Shown here piece after piece: positions 41,749 through 50,931 of a DNA stretch of 64,000 bases. The notes beneath the pieces were generated by a model. The model worked only from the letters and a program-made list of their open reading frames with translations. It was not told the DNA's origin and made no database searches. Each line of letters begins with the position of its first letter. The first letter of the stretch is position 1. The stretch is from Paenibacillus_AB hodogayensis. GTDB taxonomy: Bacteria > Bacillota > Bacilli > Paenibacillales > NBRC-103111. The DNA lies in contig NZ_BAAAYO010000013.1 of NCBI RefSeq assembly GCF_039536325.1, positions 62,001 through 126,000 of the forward strand, written 5' to 3'. Both the position numbers and the translations under genes were made by a program.

Positions 41749-42139
41749 ATCCTTGTTGACCCTCCCATGCCTTTCGTAATTGTGGATGTTTCCGTCCACA
41801 CCCCCACTATAAAGGAACTCGCGTTGCTTGCCTACAATCCGTTGCCTCCAAGCATAAACCGCCCTTCATATCAGGCACCAACCGATTTTAAACTGGCCTA
41901 ACCGTCCTTCATCTCAGCCGCTTGCCGCAACCTTTTGCGGTTCTGTTTGTCCGTCTGTACTTCCCGGATACAGTGGCCGATGTCGCCGCCTGGCTCTTGA
42001 TTATCTTCCGCCGATTTGCTGTTAAATATAATCCCTGCTCGTCATCGAACGCCAAAAAGACCGTCGAATGGATCGGCGGCCTTACGGGAATCGTACTGTC
42101 TTTCTAGGAACTCGTGTCTCGGGAAAATCCTTTGCCCGT
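41749..42139. other. Intergenic region between regulator and LplA-like gene
   Basis: 391 bases without a supported gene. It holds a probable terminator of the regulator gene (42053) and must contain the promoter of the transporter operon; a TATAGT box lies near 41809 on the minus strand, but no -35 at normal spacing was found, which would fit an activator-dependent promoter. Confidence 0.5.
42053..42079 (-). terminator. Probable terminator of the sensor/regulator gene
   Basis: On the minus strand CCGCCGA faces TCGACGG (one mismatch), loop TCCAT, then TCTTTTTGG. Confidence 0.5.
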
Positions 42140-44446
42140 TTAAGGCGCCGCTTCTCCGTTTTGCAGCTCCCGGAATTTGCCGGGAGTGATACCCTCGATT
42201 TTTTTGAATACCCGAATAAAACCGATGTCCGTCGCATATCCGACATGCTGGGCAACCTGCAAAACTGTCAAATCCGGGTTCGCCAACAGCCGCTTCGCCT
42301 CGCGAATCCGAATGGCGAGCATATAGTCGGTCAGGTTTTCTCCGTTATGCTTCTTGAAGAAGCCCGACACGTATTGAGGCGTCATGCCAAAATGATCGGC
42401 TATCGAAGCCAGACCCAGTCCATGGTCGGAGTAATGCTCGCTGATATATTCCCGTAACCGGATACTGAGCTGCTCCCCCTGGTCGGTACGAGCTCCGCTG
42501 ACGTTGTCGCATATGGTCCGGCACAGCTCCTTGAGCTTGCGCAGCATCGATTCGGCGGACGAGCTGTTGGCAATGCTTTTCACCGTATCCGACGCTCCGA
42601 GTAGCTGCTGATCGTCGATTTTCAAGGCGTGCAGCACTTTGAGCACCGTGCCAAGCAGATCGATGAACAAGCATTTGCCCATCTCCGGCGTAATGCCCCG
42701 GGATACGATATTTTGCTTGTACAGTTCGTCCAGCAAGCTTTCCGCACTCGTATAGTCCCCGCTTTTCAACACATTGATGAGCCGGGCTTCCACTTCCATC
42801 GGATAATGGTAAAAGGTCGAGCCTTCGTCCTTGATCTGCTCGAAGTGAATGACCGCGCTGACTCCGTGAATAATCCGGTAATCGAGCGCGCCTAGCGCTT
42901 CGTTGTAGCGGAGGCCGGTATTTTCCAGCCCGAGCCCGATCGAGCTGATCCCTACGGCGATTTTCATGCGGAACCGCTCCTCGGCCAGCCGCTTCAGTTC
43001 CCCGATCAGCGCATCGCGTTCCTGTGCGGAATGCTCCGAATCGTCGGGCATAGTCAGCAGCAGCGCCAGCCGGTTGCGGTCCGTCTCCGTCACATAGCCG
43101 CGGTCCCCGATCAGTTCGCTGCCCAGGTTATACAAAATAAACCGGATCAACGCCCACTCGCGTTCGCTGCCATCCTTCACGAATTCGCTGCTCTCGTCCA
43201 CTTCGATCAAAATGACGCACACATATTTGTATTGAAACTGCACGCCGAAAAACGGTAACGACTGCTCCTCGCGAAGCTCTGTCGAATCCGCCTGCCCCCG
43301 CAGCAGGCGGGACAAGAAGTAGGCGCGCACGACGGGAAGATGGCCTTCCAGCTTCTGCCGCATCTCCTTGCCTTCCGCCATCGTCTCCACTATCGACGTC
43401 TTAATAAATTCGTATTCGTTGCCAAGCTGCGGAGGAGTGTCGGCGAGTTTGCCGTTCGTGATGGCCATCATCATGTCGCGAATCGGGCTATAACTGCGGT
43501 AGGCCATCCAGTAAGCGACGCCCGCTCCGGCGACGACAGCCAGTGCAAGCAAAGCGAGCGCCCAGCCCTTCACCTCGTTCACCGTTTGCAGGACGACCGT
43601 TTCGGGTACGAGCGAGACGTATTTCCAGCCGCTTTGCCCTGTCGTATGGGACAGCAAATTAAGCTCCCCGTTGGCCTGGTAAGACTGGTAGCCGCTTCCG
43701 GAGGCAATCTCCTCCAACAAACCTTCCGGAAGAACGTAGCGCCCCGTCGTCGACAGCAGCACCTGTCCGTGGTCGTCGATAATGAACATGGAGCCGCTAT
43801 TGGCCCATTCGATCTGCTTCAGCAGGTTGAAAATTTGCTGGTCCTCGATGCTCATCACCAGCGTGCCCCACACGTTTTCCTTCTCACCGAGCGGCAACGA
43901 TACAGCGCATTGAATGACATTCCTCACGGTCGAGTTGTCCCGGATACCCGTCACCGGCCAGAATGTCTTGAAATGGTAACCGGTTAACAGCTGCTCGCGA
44001 GCCTGCTCCGGACTTTTGTCCACGTATGGGGACAATTGACTGAAATACAAGTCCCCTTCGGTTTTTAGCGACGGAGTCAGAATGACGTCGCCTTTGCGCA
44101 GATGGATATAAAAATCGTTAATAAAGCCCGTACCGCTCCTTATATTGCGAAGCGCTTTAACCGCTTCTTCGTATTGCACGTATTTCTCGCTCTCCGGAAT
44201 CGTCCACAGCGTCTGCAGCTTGGGATGCGTGGCGATCTGCACGCTCATCTGGTCGATTTCCTGGAGGTGGTTGTCTACGATTTGACGCACCTGCTCCAGC
44301 ATCGCCAGGTTAGACCGGCTCGCGTTCTGGACCAAGTTGTTTTCCATATTCGTATACAGCACCGCCGAAATCGTGACGGGAATGATCAGAATCAGGATAT
44401 ACGATAACAGCAGCGTCAGAAAGACGCTTTTGCGTCGGCGAAACAT
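42140..44446 (-). CDS. Membrane-bound AraC-type sensor/regulator (YesN-like)
   Basis: A 768-residue one-component sensor. A first helix (about 10-32) and a second at about 300-322 (ALALLALAVVAGAGVAYWM) enclose an extracellular Cache-like sensor domain of about 270 residues. The cytoplasmic part has a linker domain and ends in an AraC double helix-turn-helix (about 665-765: LASIADHFGMTPQYVSGFFKKHNGEN, then VAQHVGYATDIGFIRVFKKIEGITPGKFR). ATG 44446 has GAGGGGGTCC upstream; 44 more open codons precede it. Regulators of this build usually sit next to LplABC transporters in Paenibacillaceae and are thought to activate them when sugar is present outside. The ligand is unknown. Confidence 0.9.
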   Translation of the reverse strand: MFRRRKSVFLTLLLSYILILIIPVTISAVLYTNMENNLVQNASRSNLAMLEQVRQIVDNHLQEIDQMSVQIATHPKLQTLWTIPESEKYVQYEEAVKALRNIRSGTGFINDFYIHLRKGDVILTPSLKTEGDLYFSQLSPYVDKSPEQAREQLLTGYHFKTFWPVTGIRDNSTVRNVIQCAVSLPLGEKENVWGTLVMSIEDQQIFNLLKQIEWANSGSMFIIDDHGQVLLSTTGRYVLPEGLLEEIASGSGYQSYQANGELNLLSHTTGQSGWKYVSLVPETVVLQTVNEVKGWALALLALAVVAGAGVAYWMAYRSYSPIRDMMMAITNGKLADTPPQLGNEYEFIKTSIVETMAEGKEMRQKLEGHLPVVRAYFLSRLLRGQADSTELREEQSLPFFGVQFQYKYVCVILIEVDESSEFVKDGSEREWALIRFILYNLGSELIGDRGYVTETDRNRLALLLTMPDDSEHSAQERDALIGELKRLAEERFRMKIAVGISSIGLGLENTGLRYNEALGALDYRIIHGVSAVIHFEQIKDEGSTFYHYPMEVEARLINVLKSGDYTSAESLLDELYKQNIVSRGITPEMGKCLFIDLLGTVLKVLHALKIDDQQLLGASDTVKSIANSSSAESMLRKLKELCRTICDNVSGARTDQGEQLSIRLREYISEHYSDHGLGLASIADHFGMTPQYVSGFFKKHNGENLTDYMLAIRIREAKRLLANPDLTVLQVAQHVGYATDIGFIRVFKKIEGITPGKFRELQNGEAAP

Positions 44447-44665
44447 GCTCTGGACCCCCTCATCAACGGTGCCGGGAAGACTTGTGCTCATTGAAGCGTT
44501 TCCACACTCAAGACTAGAAGTTATGGGGAAAAGTGTATCACACTTGAGTTGCTCCATCAAATGGCATCCGGCATCCAACGGAAAGAGGCATCGTCTCGGC
44601 CGGACTTCGAACCGAAAGGATGCCCCTGTTGTGTCATATCTCCGCTAAAAGTTGCCGACTCACGT

Positions 44666-45565
44666 TCATTCTTTGATTTTCTCGAACGAGGCGTCGTAGA
44701 GGCGGAACATCGTCTTGTAGCCGGATTCGTCGACCTTGATGCCGACGTCGAGCCGGCCGGTAATTTTCAGCGGTCCGGACGTGTAGCGCAGCTTGACGGT
44801 ATCCGGGACGTACACGATCATAATTTTATTCCAATACGTCTCGTCCCCGTTATCGAACGGGCACTCGGCTCCCGGCTGAGGAATGAGCAAAAACCAATGT
44901 TTGTCCAAAGACAGCACTTCGCCCATATATCCTTTGATTTCGACCGTCTTCTTCTGGTCGCTCAAATCCCAAAACTTCTCCGAAGGCCGGTCCTGCTTCT
45001 CGTTATCGAAAAACTCCGCCCATTGAATAGCCGGGGTAGCCGACGCCGACTTGGACGGCTCGGCCTTTTTCGGAGCGGCTGGAGCTTGGGCAGGCGGCGC
45101 GGCTTCATTCGTCTGTCCGGCTGGCGAAGCAGGCGCTTGTTCCGGCTGGGCAGGCGGCACGGATGGAGCTTGAGCTTTCTCGCCCTCCGTCGGCGCGGCG
45201 GGCGGCTCCTTGACCGTGACTGCCGGCAACGTATCTTTGCCCGTCGCCGAAGCGGCTTCGCCTCCAGCAGGCGGCGTTTGCTGCGCAGCGGGACGATCCG
45301 CTTCCGGCTGCCGCTGTTCCGGCGAACCGGCAGAAGCGGATTGCGCAGGTTTGAGCGGTTCCACGGAGGAGGCTGTTAACGCGGACTTGGCCGAATCCGC
45401 GGCGGACGCGGAAGTTCCGGTCTCGGTGACGCGAGGGGCCGCCGCCGCGAAAGTACCTGCCGTCTCTTGCCCGGCCTCCTGTCCGGCCTTCGCTCCGCAG
45501 CCGGTTAGCCCAGCCATGGCAAGCGCCAGTGCGCCGTACAGAATCAACTTTCGATCGTATTTCAT
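44666..45565 (-). CDS. Lipoprotein with Pro/Ala-rich linker and DUF3299-like domain
   Basis: A 299-residue lipoprotein. The signal peptide ends in MAGLTGC (Cys near residue 23). About 150 residues rich in Ala, Pro, Glu and Thr form a flexible spacer. The C-terminal domain (about 190-299) reads VEIKGYMGEVLSLDKHW, FLLIPQPGAECPF and KITGRLDVG, a layout like DUF3299, where a Cys-containing FLLVP segment is conserved. In Gram-negative bacteria DUF3299 proteins occur with a metal-type FtsX permease and LolD-like ATPase, the same order as here. ATG 45565 has AAGGAGCGA upstream. It is the third gene of the operon, 42 bases after the permease. Confidence 0.75.
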   Translation of the reverse strand: MKYDRKLILYGALALAMAGLTGCGAKAGQEAGQETAGTFAAAAPRVTETGTSASAADSAKSALTASSVEPLKPAQSASAGSPEQRQPEADRPAAQQTPPAGGEAASATGKDTLPAVTVKEPPAAPTEGEKAQAPSVPPAQPEQAPASPAGQTNEAAPPAQAPAAPKKAEPSKSASATPAIQWAEFFDNEKQDRPSEKFWDLSDQKKTVEIKGYMGEVLSLDKHWFLLIPQPGAECPFDNGDETYWNKIMIVYVPDTVKLRYTSGPLKITGRLDVGIKVDESGYKTMFRLYDASFEKIKE

Positions 45566-45607
45566 AAGACATCGCTCCTTGTTGAAGGTATGCTGCAACG
45601 CAAGTCG

Positions 45608-46825
45608 TCAGCTACGGAACAGTTCCATCGGGCCCACCTTGTAGATCCGAAAGGCCGGTACGGCCGAAGCCGCAGCTCCAATCGCAAGCGCGCCTGCGGC
45701 GATCCACAGCTCGCTCGCGAGCAACCGATCGGAGATAATGCGTACTCCCGTTTGAGAGAACACCGCGTCGCCGATGAGCCAGCCGCTTATATGACCGAGC
45801 GCGAGGCCGACCACGACGCCCACGGCGGTTAGAAGCGCCCCTTCTCCTACCAGACAAAGCCAGATGAACGAGCCCGGCTTCCCTACAAGCCTCAGCAGAC
45901 CGACATCCTTCTTCCTCTCGTTGACGGCCGCCGTCAGCGACAGCAGCAGCGACAAGGCAGCCAGCACCACGCAAACCGCCATCACGATCTGGAGCAGCTG
46001 CGAACCGGTGTCGACCACGTTCAGTACGTCGGCAATCGCTTTGCTCGTATATACAGCCTGCACGTTATTGATTTTGTCGTATTTCTGCTTGATCATTTGC
46101 GCGCCGAGAAGCGTCTTCGGCTTGATCATAACCGCTGTCACATCTCTTCTATCCTCCGGCAGCTCATGAACGGCCCAGGCGTAGTCGAGCGTCGTAAACA
46201 CCGCCCGGTCGTCCGGGGTGCCCAGCTTTGGCAGGACTCCGACTACCGTATAGCGGAACGCGTGATGCGCATCCTCGTGTTCGTGCCCATCCTCTTCCTC
46301 ATCGTCATGCTCCTCGGCAAGATGCCCGGCCAATCCGTGAGCGCCGCTGAACGTATCTCCGATTTTGGCGTTCAGCCGTTTCGCCGCATCGTATCCGAGC
46401 GTGACTTCGCCCAGTTGGCTATAAAGCTTGCCCTTCGCCAGTTGGCGATCTCCGTAGCGGATCTGAAAATACCCCGGGTCGACGCCGACGATCGGATACC
46501 CGTTGTGCTGGTCGCCGGTCGTCATGGCGAACGCGGCCTCCGCCTGCTCTTCTTTCTTCAAGGACGCCCACACCGAAGCTGGGATATTGCCGGTAGGTGA
46601 ACCGACGCGAAAAAAAGTGCTTAGCACCAGCTGCGATTCGCTGCCTTCGGCGCCGATGACGATATCAAAGGGACCGTACCCTTTTTGCGCTCCGCGTTCC
46701 ACGCCATCGCGGAAAAGGATCAGAAGCGCGAACAGCGCAATCGTGACCGCCACCGCGGCGACGGTTAACAGCGACAGCGTTTTGCGGTGCGCGATGTTGC
46801 GCGCCAGCAGCATCCATTGGCTCAT
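45608..46825 (-). CDS. FtsX-type ABC permease with a His/Glu/Asp-rich metal-binding-like loop
   Basis: A 405-residue MacB/FtsX-type permease: one N-terminal helix (about 15-38), an extracytoplasmic domain of about 230 residues, and three C-terminal helices. Two features stand out. The segment IVIGAEGSESQLVLSTFFRVGSPTGNIP (56-83) closely resembles permeases of the Zn-linked Zrg-type systems. Residues 163-188 contain seven His and ten acidic residues (for example HEHEDAHH at 181-188), a likely metal-binding loop outside the cell. Its ATG overlaps the ATPase stop (ATGA). It probably moves a metal-related substrate or assists metal delivery; the direction is not known. Confidence 0.8.
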   Translation of the reverse strand: MSQWMLLARNIAHRKTLSLLTVAAVAVTIALFALLILFRDGVERGAQKGYGPFDIVIGAEGSESQLVLSTFFRVGSPTGNIPASVWASLKKEEQAEAAFAMTTGDQHNGYPIVGVDPGYFQIRYGDRQLAKGKLYSQLGEVTLGYDAAKRLNAKIGDTFSGAHGLAGHLAEEHDDEEEDGHEHEDAHHAFRYTVVGVLPKLGTPDDRAVFTTLDYAWAVHELPEDRRDVTAVMIKPKTLLGAQMIKQKYDKINNVQAVYTSKAIADVLNVVDTGSQLLQIVMAVCVVLAALSLLLSLTAAVNERKKDVGLLRLVGKPGSFIWLCLVGEGALLTAVGVVVGLALGHISGWLIGDAVFSQTGVRIISDRLLASELWIAAGALAIGAAASAVPAFRIYKVGPMELFRS

Positions 46826-47535
46826 AACGCGCCTCCTGCCCGGATCGCCATCGCGTCTCCGCCCGTCCGCTCGGCCATCAGCTCATTGATCTCGCTCATC
46901 TGAACGCGCGTCGGATACATGCCGGCCAGTTGATCGTCATGGGTGACCGTCAGCAGCGTGAGCTTCTCTTCCCCGCAAAGCTGCAACAGCAGCGCCATGA
47001 CCTTCTCCGCCGTCACCCGGTCCAGGCTGCCCGTAGGCTCGTCGGCCAGCACGAGCGGCGGCCGGTTCACCAAAGCCCGGATCATGGCCACGCGCTGCTG
47101 CTGTCCCCGGGAAAGCTGCGACGGCAGATGGTTCATCCGTTCCGTCAGCCCGACCCGCTCGAACCAATGCTCGATACGGTCTTGCCGTTCTCTTCTTGCC
47201 AGCTTCCGGTCCATGACCAGCTCGACGTTTTGCCGCGCACTTAAGGACGGAATCAAATGAAAGTCCTGAAACATATAGCCGATATTCGCGGCGCGAAACG
47301 AGTCGCGGGCGGGTTCCCTCATCCGGTGCAGCTCGAACGACCCTACGCGCAGCTCGCCGGAATCGGCCTTCAGCACCCCGCCGATGAGATGGAGCAGGGT
47401 ACTTTTGCCGCTGCCGCTTGGCCCCATCAGGGCGATCCGCTGCCCGCTCTCCACCTTCCACTGCCGGATGCGCAAAATCGGCAAGCTTTGCCCCTGAAGG
47501 GCGTACGATTTGACGATATTGTCCAGCACAATCAT
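46822..47535 (-). CDS. LolD/MacB-type ABC ATPase
   Basis: A 237-residue ATPase of the MacB/LolD class. Walker A GPSGSGKST (near 38), Walker B LVLADEPTGSLD and the switch VTHDDQLAGM are intact; the signature reads LSRGQQQR, with Arg for the usual second Gly, a variant seen in this subclass. ATG 47535 follows GGGGGC; a few upstream codons are open but have no site. It is the first gene of the three-gene operon ATPase-permease-lipoprotein and overlaps the permease by four bases. The phosphatase terminator at 47562 separates it from the upstream gene. Confidence 0.88.
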   Translation of the reverse strand: MIVLDNIVKSYALQGQSLPILRIRQWKVESGQRIALMGPSGSGKSTLLHLIGGVLKADSGELRVGSFELHRMREPARDSFRAANIGYMFQDFHLIPSLSARQNVELVMDRKLARRERQDRIEHWFERVGLTERMNHLPSQLSRGQQQRVAMIRALVNRPPLVLADEPTGSLDRVTAEKVMALLLQLCGEEKLTLLTVTHDDQLAGMYPTRVQMSEINELMAERTGGDAMAIRAGGAL

Positions 47536-47561
47536 GTGAAGCCCCCTTTCAAAATCGCCCG

Positions 47562-47595
47562 AAAACAATAGCAGGGGAGCAAAGTGCCCCCCTGC
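47562..47595 (-). terminator. Terminator of the alkaline phosphatase gene
   Basis: On the minus strand GCAGGGG pairs with CCCCTGC around a loop containing GGCACTTTGC, followed by TATTGTTTTC. Confidence 0.75.
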
Positions 47596-47618
47596 CGCCG
47601 TTTACGCTGCATGTTTCT

Positions 47619-49340
47619 TTATTTGATGATCCGTTCGGACAAGGCATCCCACGTCATCGTTTTGCCTGTCAGCTTGTTGAAGGCATCCAACGTTAAGTAC
47701 AGTACATTGTTGTCCAGGTTGCCCTTCAATCCCGTATCGGTTCCGCCTTCGGATACAATCAGGCTGTCCAGTTGTACGTTGAGCGTCTTGGCCGTTCCTT
47801 TGAATTGAACAGTGCGGCTGGCTGCGTCATACGTGACGGTTGCGTCGAGCGCTTCGGCCAACGCTTTGGCCGGGTACATGACCTGATTGTCCCGGGTAAT
47901 TTTAAATTTCGGATACACATGCTTGGCTTGCAGATCGGCTGTAGCCGCCTTCAGGTCGACGCCGATGATTTGCGCGCCGGCAAGGGCGATTTGCGTGTTG
48001 TCGATTTGGCCTTTGACCAATTCCGCGATCGGACCGTACGCCCATACGCCTACGTCGACGCCGGAATGTCCGTGTCCGCTCCAGCCGATCAGCATCCGCT
48101 TCGAGACGACTGCGTTGAACGCGCCCTCTTGGGCGTAGGAAGAACCGTCGCCCTTCATAATGAACTGAGCCTCTTCGTCGCTCAAATCCTGAATGAATGT
48201 GTTTTCCGCTACGATGGCACGAACTTCTTCGACCGTTTTCGCTTGTTTCAGCTTAGGGGCGAGGAATTCCGAAGAATGCTTTTGCTTGTCCCACAGATCC
48301 ATGTTCATCTCGTAAATGTTGTCGCGGGCCAGCGAAAGTCCGCCGGTCTCATGGTCGGCCGTAATGACTACAGACGTATTGCCGTCTTTCTTGGCAAAAT
48401 CGATTGCCGTTTTGACCGCCGCGTCAAAGTCGAGCATTTCCTGGATCGTGGAAGGGAAATCGTTGGCATGGCTCGCATGGTCGATGCGGCCGCCTTCAAT
48501 CATGATGGCAAAGCCTTGCTTGTTTTGGGACAAAATGTCCAGCGCCTTTTGCGTCATCGTTGCCAAATTCGGAGTGTCATTGGTGCGGTCCAGCACATAA
48601 TCGACATGAGAGCTTCCGAACAAGCCAAGCGCCTTGCCCGAAGTCGCCGGAAGCGAAGCCAGCTCGGATGCGCTTTTCACGACCGAATATCCTTTATTCT
48701 GGAAGTCGGCTACAATGCTCTTGTCGGCGCGTTTGCCCTTCTCGTCCTTGCTTAGGAAAAACTGGCTGCCGCCCCCGAACAATACGTCCACTCCGCCTTC
48801 CAGGTATTGGGAAGCAATGGCGTTTTCGTTGTCGCGGCTGCGCACGTGGGAAGCATATACGGCCGGCGTCGCATGCGTGATACGGGCCGTCGTGACGAGA
48901 CCGGTCGATTTGCCGGCTTTCTCGGCCGCTTCGATGATCGACGCGAACGGCTTGGACACATCTTCGTTGGACACGCTGATACCGGCGTTGTATGTCTTGT
49001 TGCCGGTCGCGAAAGCGGTGCCCGCCGAAGCTGAGTCGGTGACGACGCCGGATACGATCGTACCGCCGTCTTCTCCCCGGTCGGCGTACGTCGTCGCCTG
49101 TCCTACGTAATAGCTGTCGAGGGTCAGATGATCGATCCCTTTCTCGTAACGCAAATAGTTACGCCCTGCCGATACTTGAGCCGGACCCATTCCGTCGCCG
49201 ATCAGAACGATCAAGTTTTGCGACGGCGTCTTCGTCGTCTGTGCCGGCGTCTCGTTGCCGAGCGCCATGGAATAGGATGCCGGAATCATCGTGACCGCCA
49301 GTGCGGATAATAGAAGCCCTTTGGAAATCTTTCTTTTCAA
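47619..49340 (-). CDS. Secreted alkaline phosphatase with C-terminal stalk domain
   Basis: A 573-residue exported enzyme of the PhoA family that releases phosphate from monoesters. A signal peptide (KRKISKGLLLSALAVTM) is followed by LIVLIGDGMG with metal ligand Asp49, the nucleophile Ser103 in VTDSASAGTAFATG, ADHETGG near residue 346 and SGHGHSGVDVGVWAYG near 425. All zinc-site motifs are present. About 95 extra residues at the C-terminus (from YPKFKITRDNQVMYPAKALAEAL) form a copper-amine-oxidase-like stalk domain, probably wall-associated, as in the beta-propeller protein at 8011. The start is TTG 49340 six bases after AGGAGGG. A four-repeat Pho box lies upstream, so phosphate starvation should induce it. 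Confidence 0.93.
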   Translation of the reverse strand: MKRKISKGLLLSALAVTMIPASYSMALGNETPAQTTKTPSQNLIVLIGDGMGPAQVSAGRNYLRYEKGIDHLTLDSYYVGQATTYADRGEDGGTIVSGVVTDSASAGTAFATGNKTYNAGISVSNEDVSKPFASIIEAAEKAGKSTGLVTTARITHATPAVYASHVRSRDNENAIASQYLEGGVDVLFGGGSQFFLSKDEKGKRADKSIVADFQNKGYSVVKSASELASLPATSGKALGLFGSSHVDYVLDRTNDTPNLATMTQKALDILSQNKQGFAIMIEGGRIDHASHANDFPSTIQEMLDFDAAVKTAIDFAKKDGNTSVVITADHETGGLSLARDNIYEMNMDLWDKQKHSSEFLAPKLKQAKTVEEVRAIVAENTFIQDLSDEEAQFIMKGDGSSYAQEGAFNAVVSKRMLIGWSGHGHSGVDVGVWAYGPIAELVKGQIDNTQIALAGAQIIGVDLKAATADLQAKHVYPKFKITRDNQVMYPAKALAEALDATVTYDAASRTVQFKGTAKTLNVQLDSLIVSEGGTDTGLKGNLDNNVLYLTLDAFNKLTGKTMTWDALSERIIK

Positions 49341-49378
49341 ACAAAACCCTCCTATAATTTCGAATAGCCTTCCCAACC

Positions 49379-49432
49379 AGTCTAAGAGGGATTCGTAAAC
49401 GGATGATTAACTCTATGTGTAGATTTCGTTAA
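49379..49432 (-). promoter_or_regulatory. Pho box (PhoP-binding direct repeats) and -10 box
   Basis: On the minus strand TTAACG, TACACA, TTAATC and TTTACG occur at exactly 11-base intervals (49427, 49416, 49405, 49394), each separated by five bases. This matches the PhoP consensus TT(A/C/T)ACA. Nine bases further comes TAGACT (49379-49384), a -10 box at the distance usual for Pho promoters. Confidence 0.85.
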
Positions 49433-49467
49433 GCCATCCCCCCGGCTTCATAGCCGAGCACTGGAAC

Positions 49468-49500
49468 AAAAAAAACAGCCTGTGCTTTTCGCACAAGCTG
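49468..49500 (-). terminator. Terminator of the CorC/HlyC-type gene
   Basis: CAGCTTGTGC pairs with GCACAGGCTG (one G-T pair) over GAAAA, followed by eight T on the minus strand. Confidence 0.88.
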
Positions 49501-49516
49501 CTGCTGTTAGCCGTTA

Positions 49517-50851
49517 TTATGATACGACCGATATGACCTCGTTCTCGTTATCTTCCACCATCTTCCGGATAACTAGGCGGGAGACGCGCATATGGTCGAC
49601 TTCCTCGATAATCATTTGGTAACCTTTGAATTCCACTTGCTGGTTTTTCTTCGGCGGGATTTCCACCTGGGAGTAGACCCAGCCTCCGATTGTATCGTAA
49701 TCATCCGTTTCGATATCCAAGCCGAAATAGTCGTTAAACTCTTCGATATGGAGCAGACCGTCGACGGAATGAGTGTATTCGTCTCGTTGTTCTATGCTGG
49801 AGCGTTCCTCATCGAATTCGTCGTGAATTTCGCCGACAAGCTCCTCCAAAATGTCCTCCATCGTGACCAGCCCGGACGTGCCGCCGTATTCGTCAATAAG
49901 CAGAGCGACTTCCGTACGCTTCTTCTGCATCATCTTCAGAAGCGCGCTGATCGGCATCGATTCCGGAATGCTCATAATCGGCCTCACGATCGAACGGATC
50001 TGTTCGAGTCCGTCGCGCGCCTTCAGCAAATCCTTGATATGAATAAAGCCGATAATGTTATCTTTGTCGGGATCGCACACCGGGTACCGTGTCCGCATTT
50101 CCGTCGTGGCAATCTCCATGTTTTCCTCGAAGGTGCGGTCTGCATACAAACAGGCCAGCTCCGTGCGGGGAATCATTATTTCGCGCGCAACGGTTTCCGT
50201 GAACTCGAACACGTTGTCGACGAGCGTCAGTTCCGTGTTGTCGATAAAGCCGCCTTTATGGCTTTCCTTGACGAGCAATCGAATTTCTTCCTCGGTATGA
50301 ACCACGTCGTGCTCGTCTTCGGGCTCGATGCCGGATTTGCGCAGCATCCAGTTGGAAGCGCCGTTCAATACCCAAATGAACGGATACATGATTTTAAAAA
50401 ACACAATCATCGGGATCGCCGTCCACAGCGTAACCGCTTCGGATTTGCGGATCGCATACGTTTTCGGCACCTGTTCGCCTACGGTAATATGAAAGGAGGT
50501 TACGATCGTAAATCCGATAATAAAGGCAATAATATGAATCAGACCTTGGGGCATGCCCAGCTTCGACAAGAGAGGCTCGATAATTCGCGCGATCGTCGGT
50601 TCGCCCAGCCAACCGAGCACAAGAGACGTCAGCGTGATACCAAGCTGGCAAGCGGACAAATATGCGTTCATGTTGCCCAATATCCGGCTCGCGAATTTCG
50701 CCCTAATGTTTCCTTCCAGGGCCAAAGCATCGATACGGCTGCTTCTCGCTTTCACCATGGCAAATTCCACGGCTACAAAAAAACCGTTCAGAAGCACCAA
50801 AATAAACGCCAAGGACAAATTCAGGATTATCGGACCAGGGTCACTTTCCAA
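49517..50851 (-). CDS. CNNM/CorC-type membrane protein (hemolysin family)
   Basis: A 444-residue protein with an N-terminal DUF21 membrane domain (about 1-195; FAMVKARSSRIDALALEGN after helix one, ITLTSLVLGWLGEPTIARII), a CBS pair (about 215-335; REIMIPRTELACLYAD and DEYGGTSGLVTMEDILEELVGEI) and a C-terminal CorC/HlyC transporter-associated domain (about 350-430). Related proteins are involved in Mg2+ or Co2+ movement, despite the hemolysin name. The start is TTG 50851, seven bases after TAGG; the gene has a clear sigma-A promoter at 50932 and its own terminator. It is divergent from the AI-2E family gene. Confidence 0.9.
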   Translation of the reverse strand: MESDPGPIILNLSLAFILVLLNGFFVAVEFAMVKARSSRIDALALEGNIRAKFASRILGNMNAYLSACQLGITLTSLVLGWLGEPTIARIIEPLLSKLGMPQGLIHIIAFIIGFTIVTSFHITVGEQVPKTYAIRKSEAVTLWTAIPMIVFFKIMYPFIWVLNGASNWMLRKSGIEPEDEHDVVHTEEEIRLLVKESHKGGFIDNTELTLVDNVFEFTETVAREIMIPRTELACLYADRTFEENMEIATTEMRTRYPVCDPDKDNIIGFIHIKDLLKARDGLEQIRSIVRPIMSIPESMPISALLKMMQKKRTEVALLIDEYGGTSGLVTMEDILEELVGEIHDEFDEERSSIEQRDEYTHSVDGLLHIEEFNDYFGLDIETDDYDTIGGWVYSQVEIPPKKNQQVEFKGYQMIIEEVDHMRVSRLVIRKMVEDNENEVISVVS

Positions 50852-50931
50852 ATAATTTCCTACCCGCCTTTCTTGAGGCGGACAGGTACACCTCCCTTAG
50901 GATTGAAGATAGTTGCAATTGGTTATTCTCT

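Noticed and set aside
41749..42139. Catabolite-control (cre) site for the LplABC-type operon
   Set aside because: No sequence close to the cre consensus was found in the intergenic region.
50852..50931. Possible Mg2+ riboswitch (M-box) or leader peptide before the CorC/HlyC-type gene
   Set aside because: The leader is only about 75 bases, too short for an M-box, and lacks its conserved blocks; a 16-codon GTG frame sits directly on the ribosome site.
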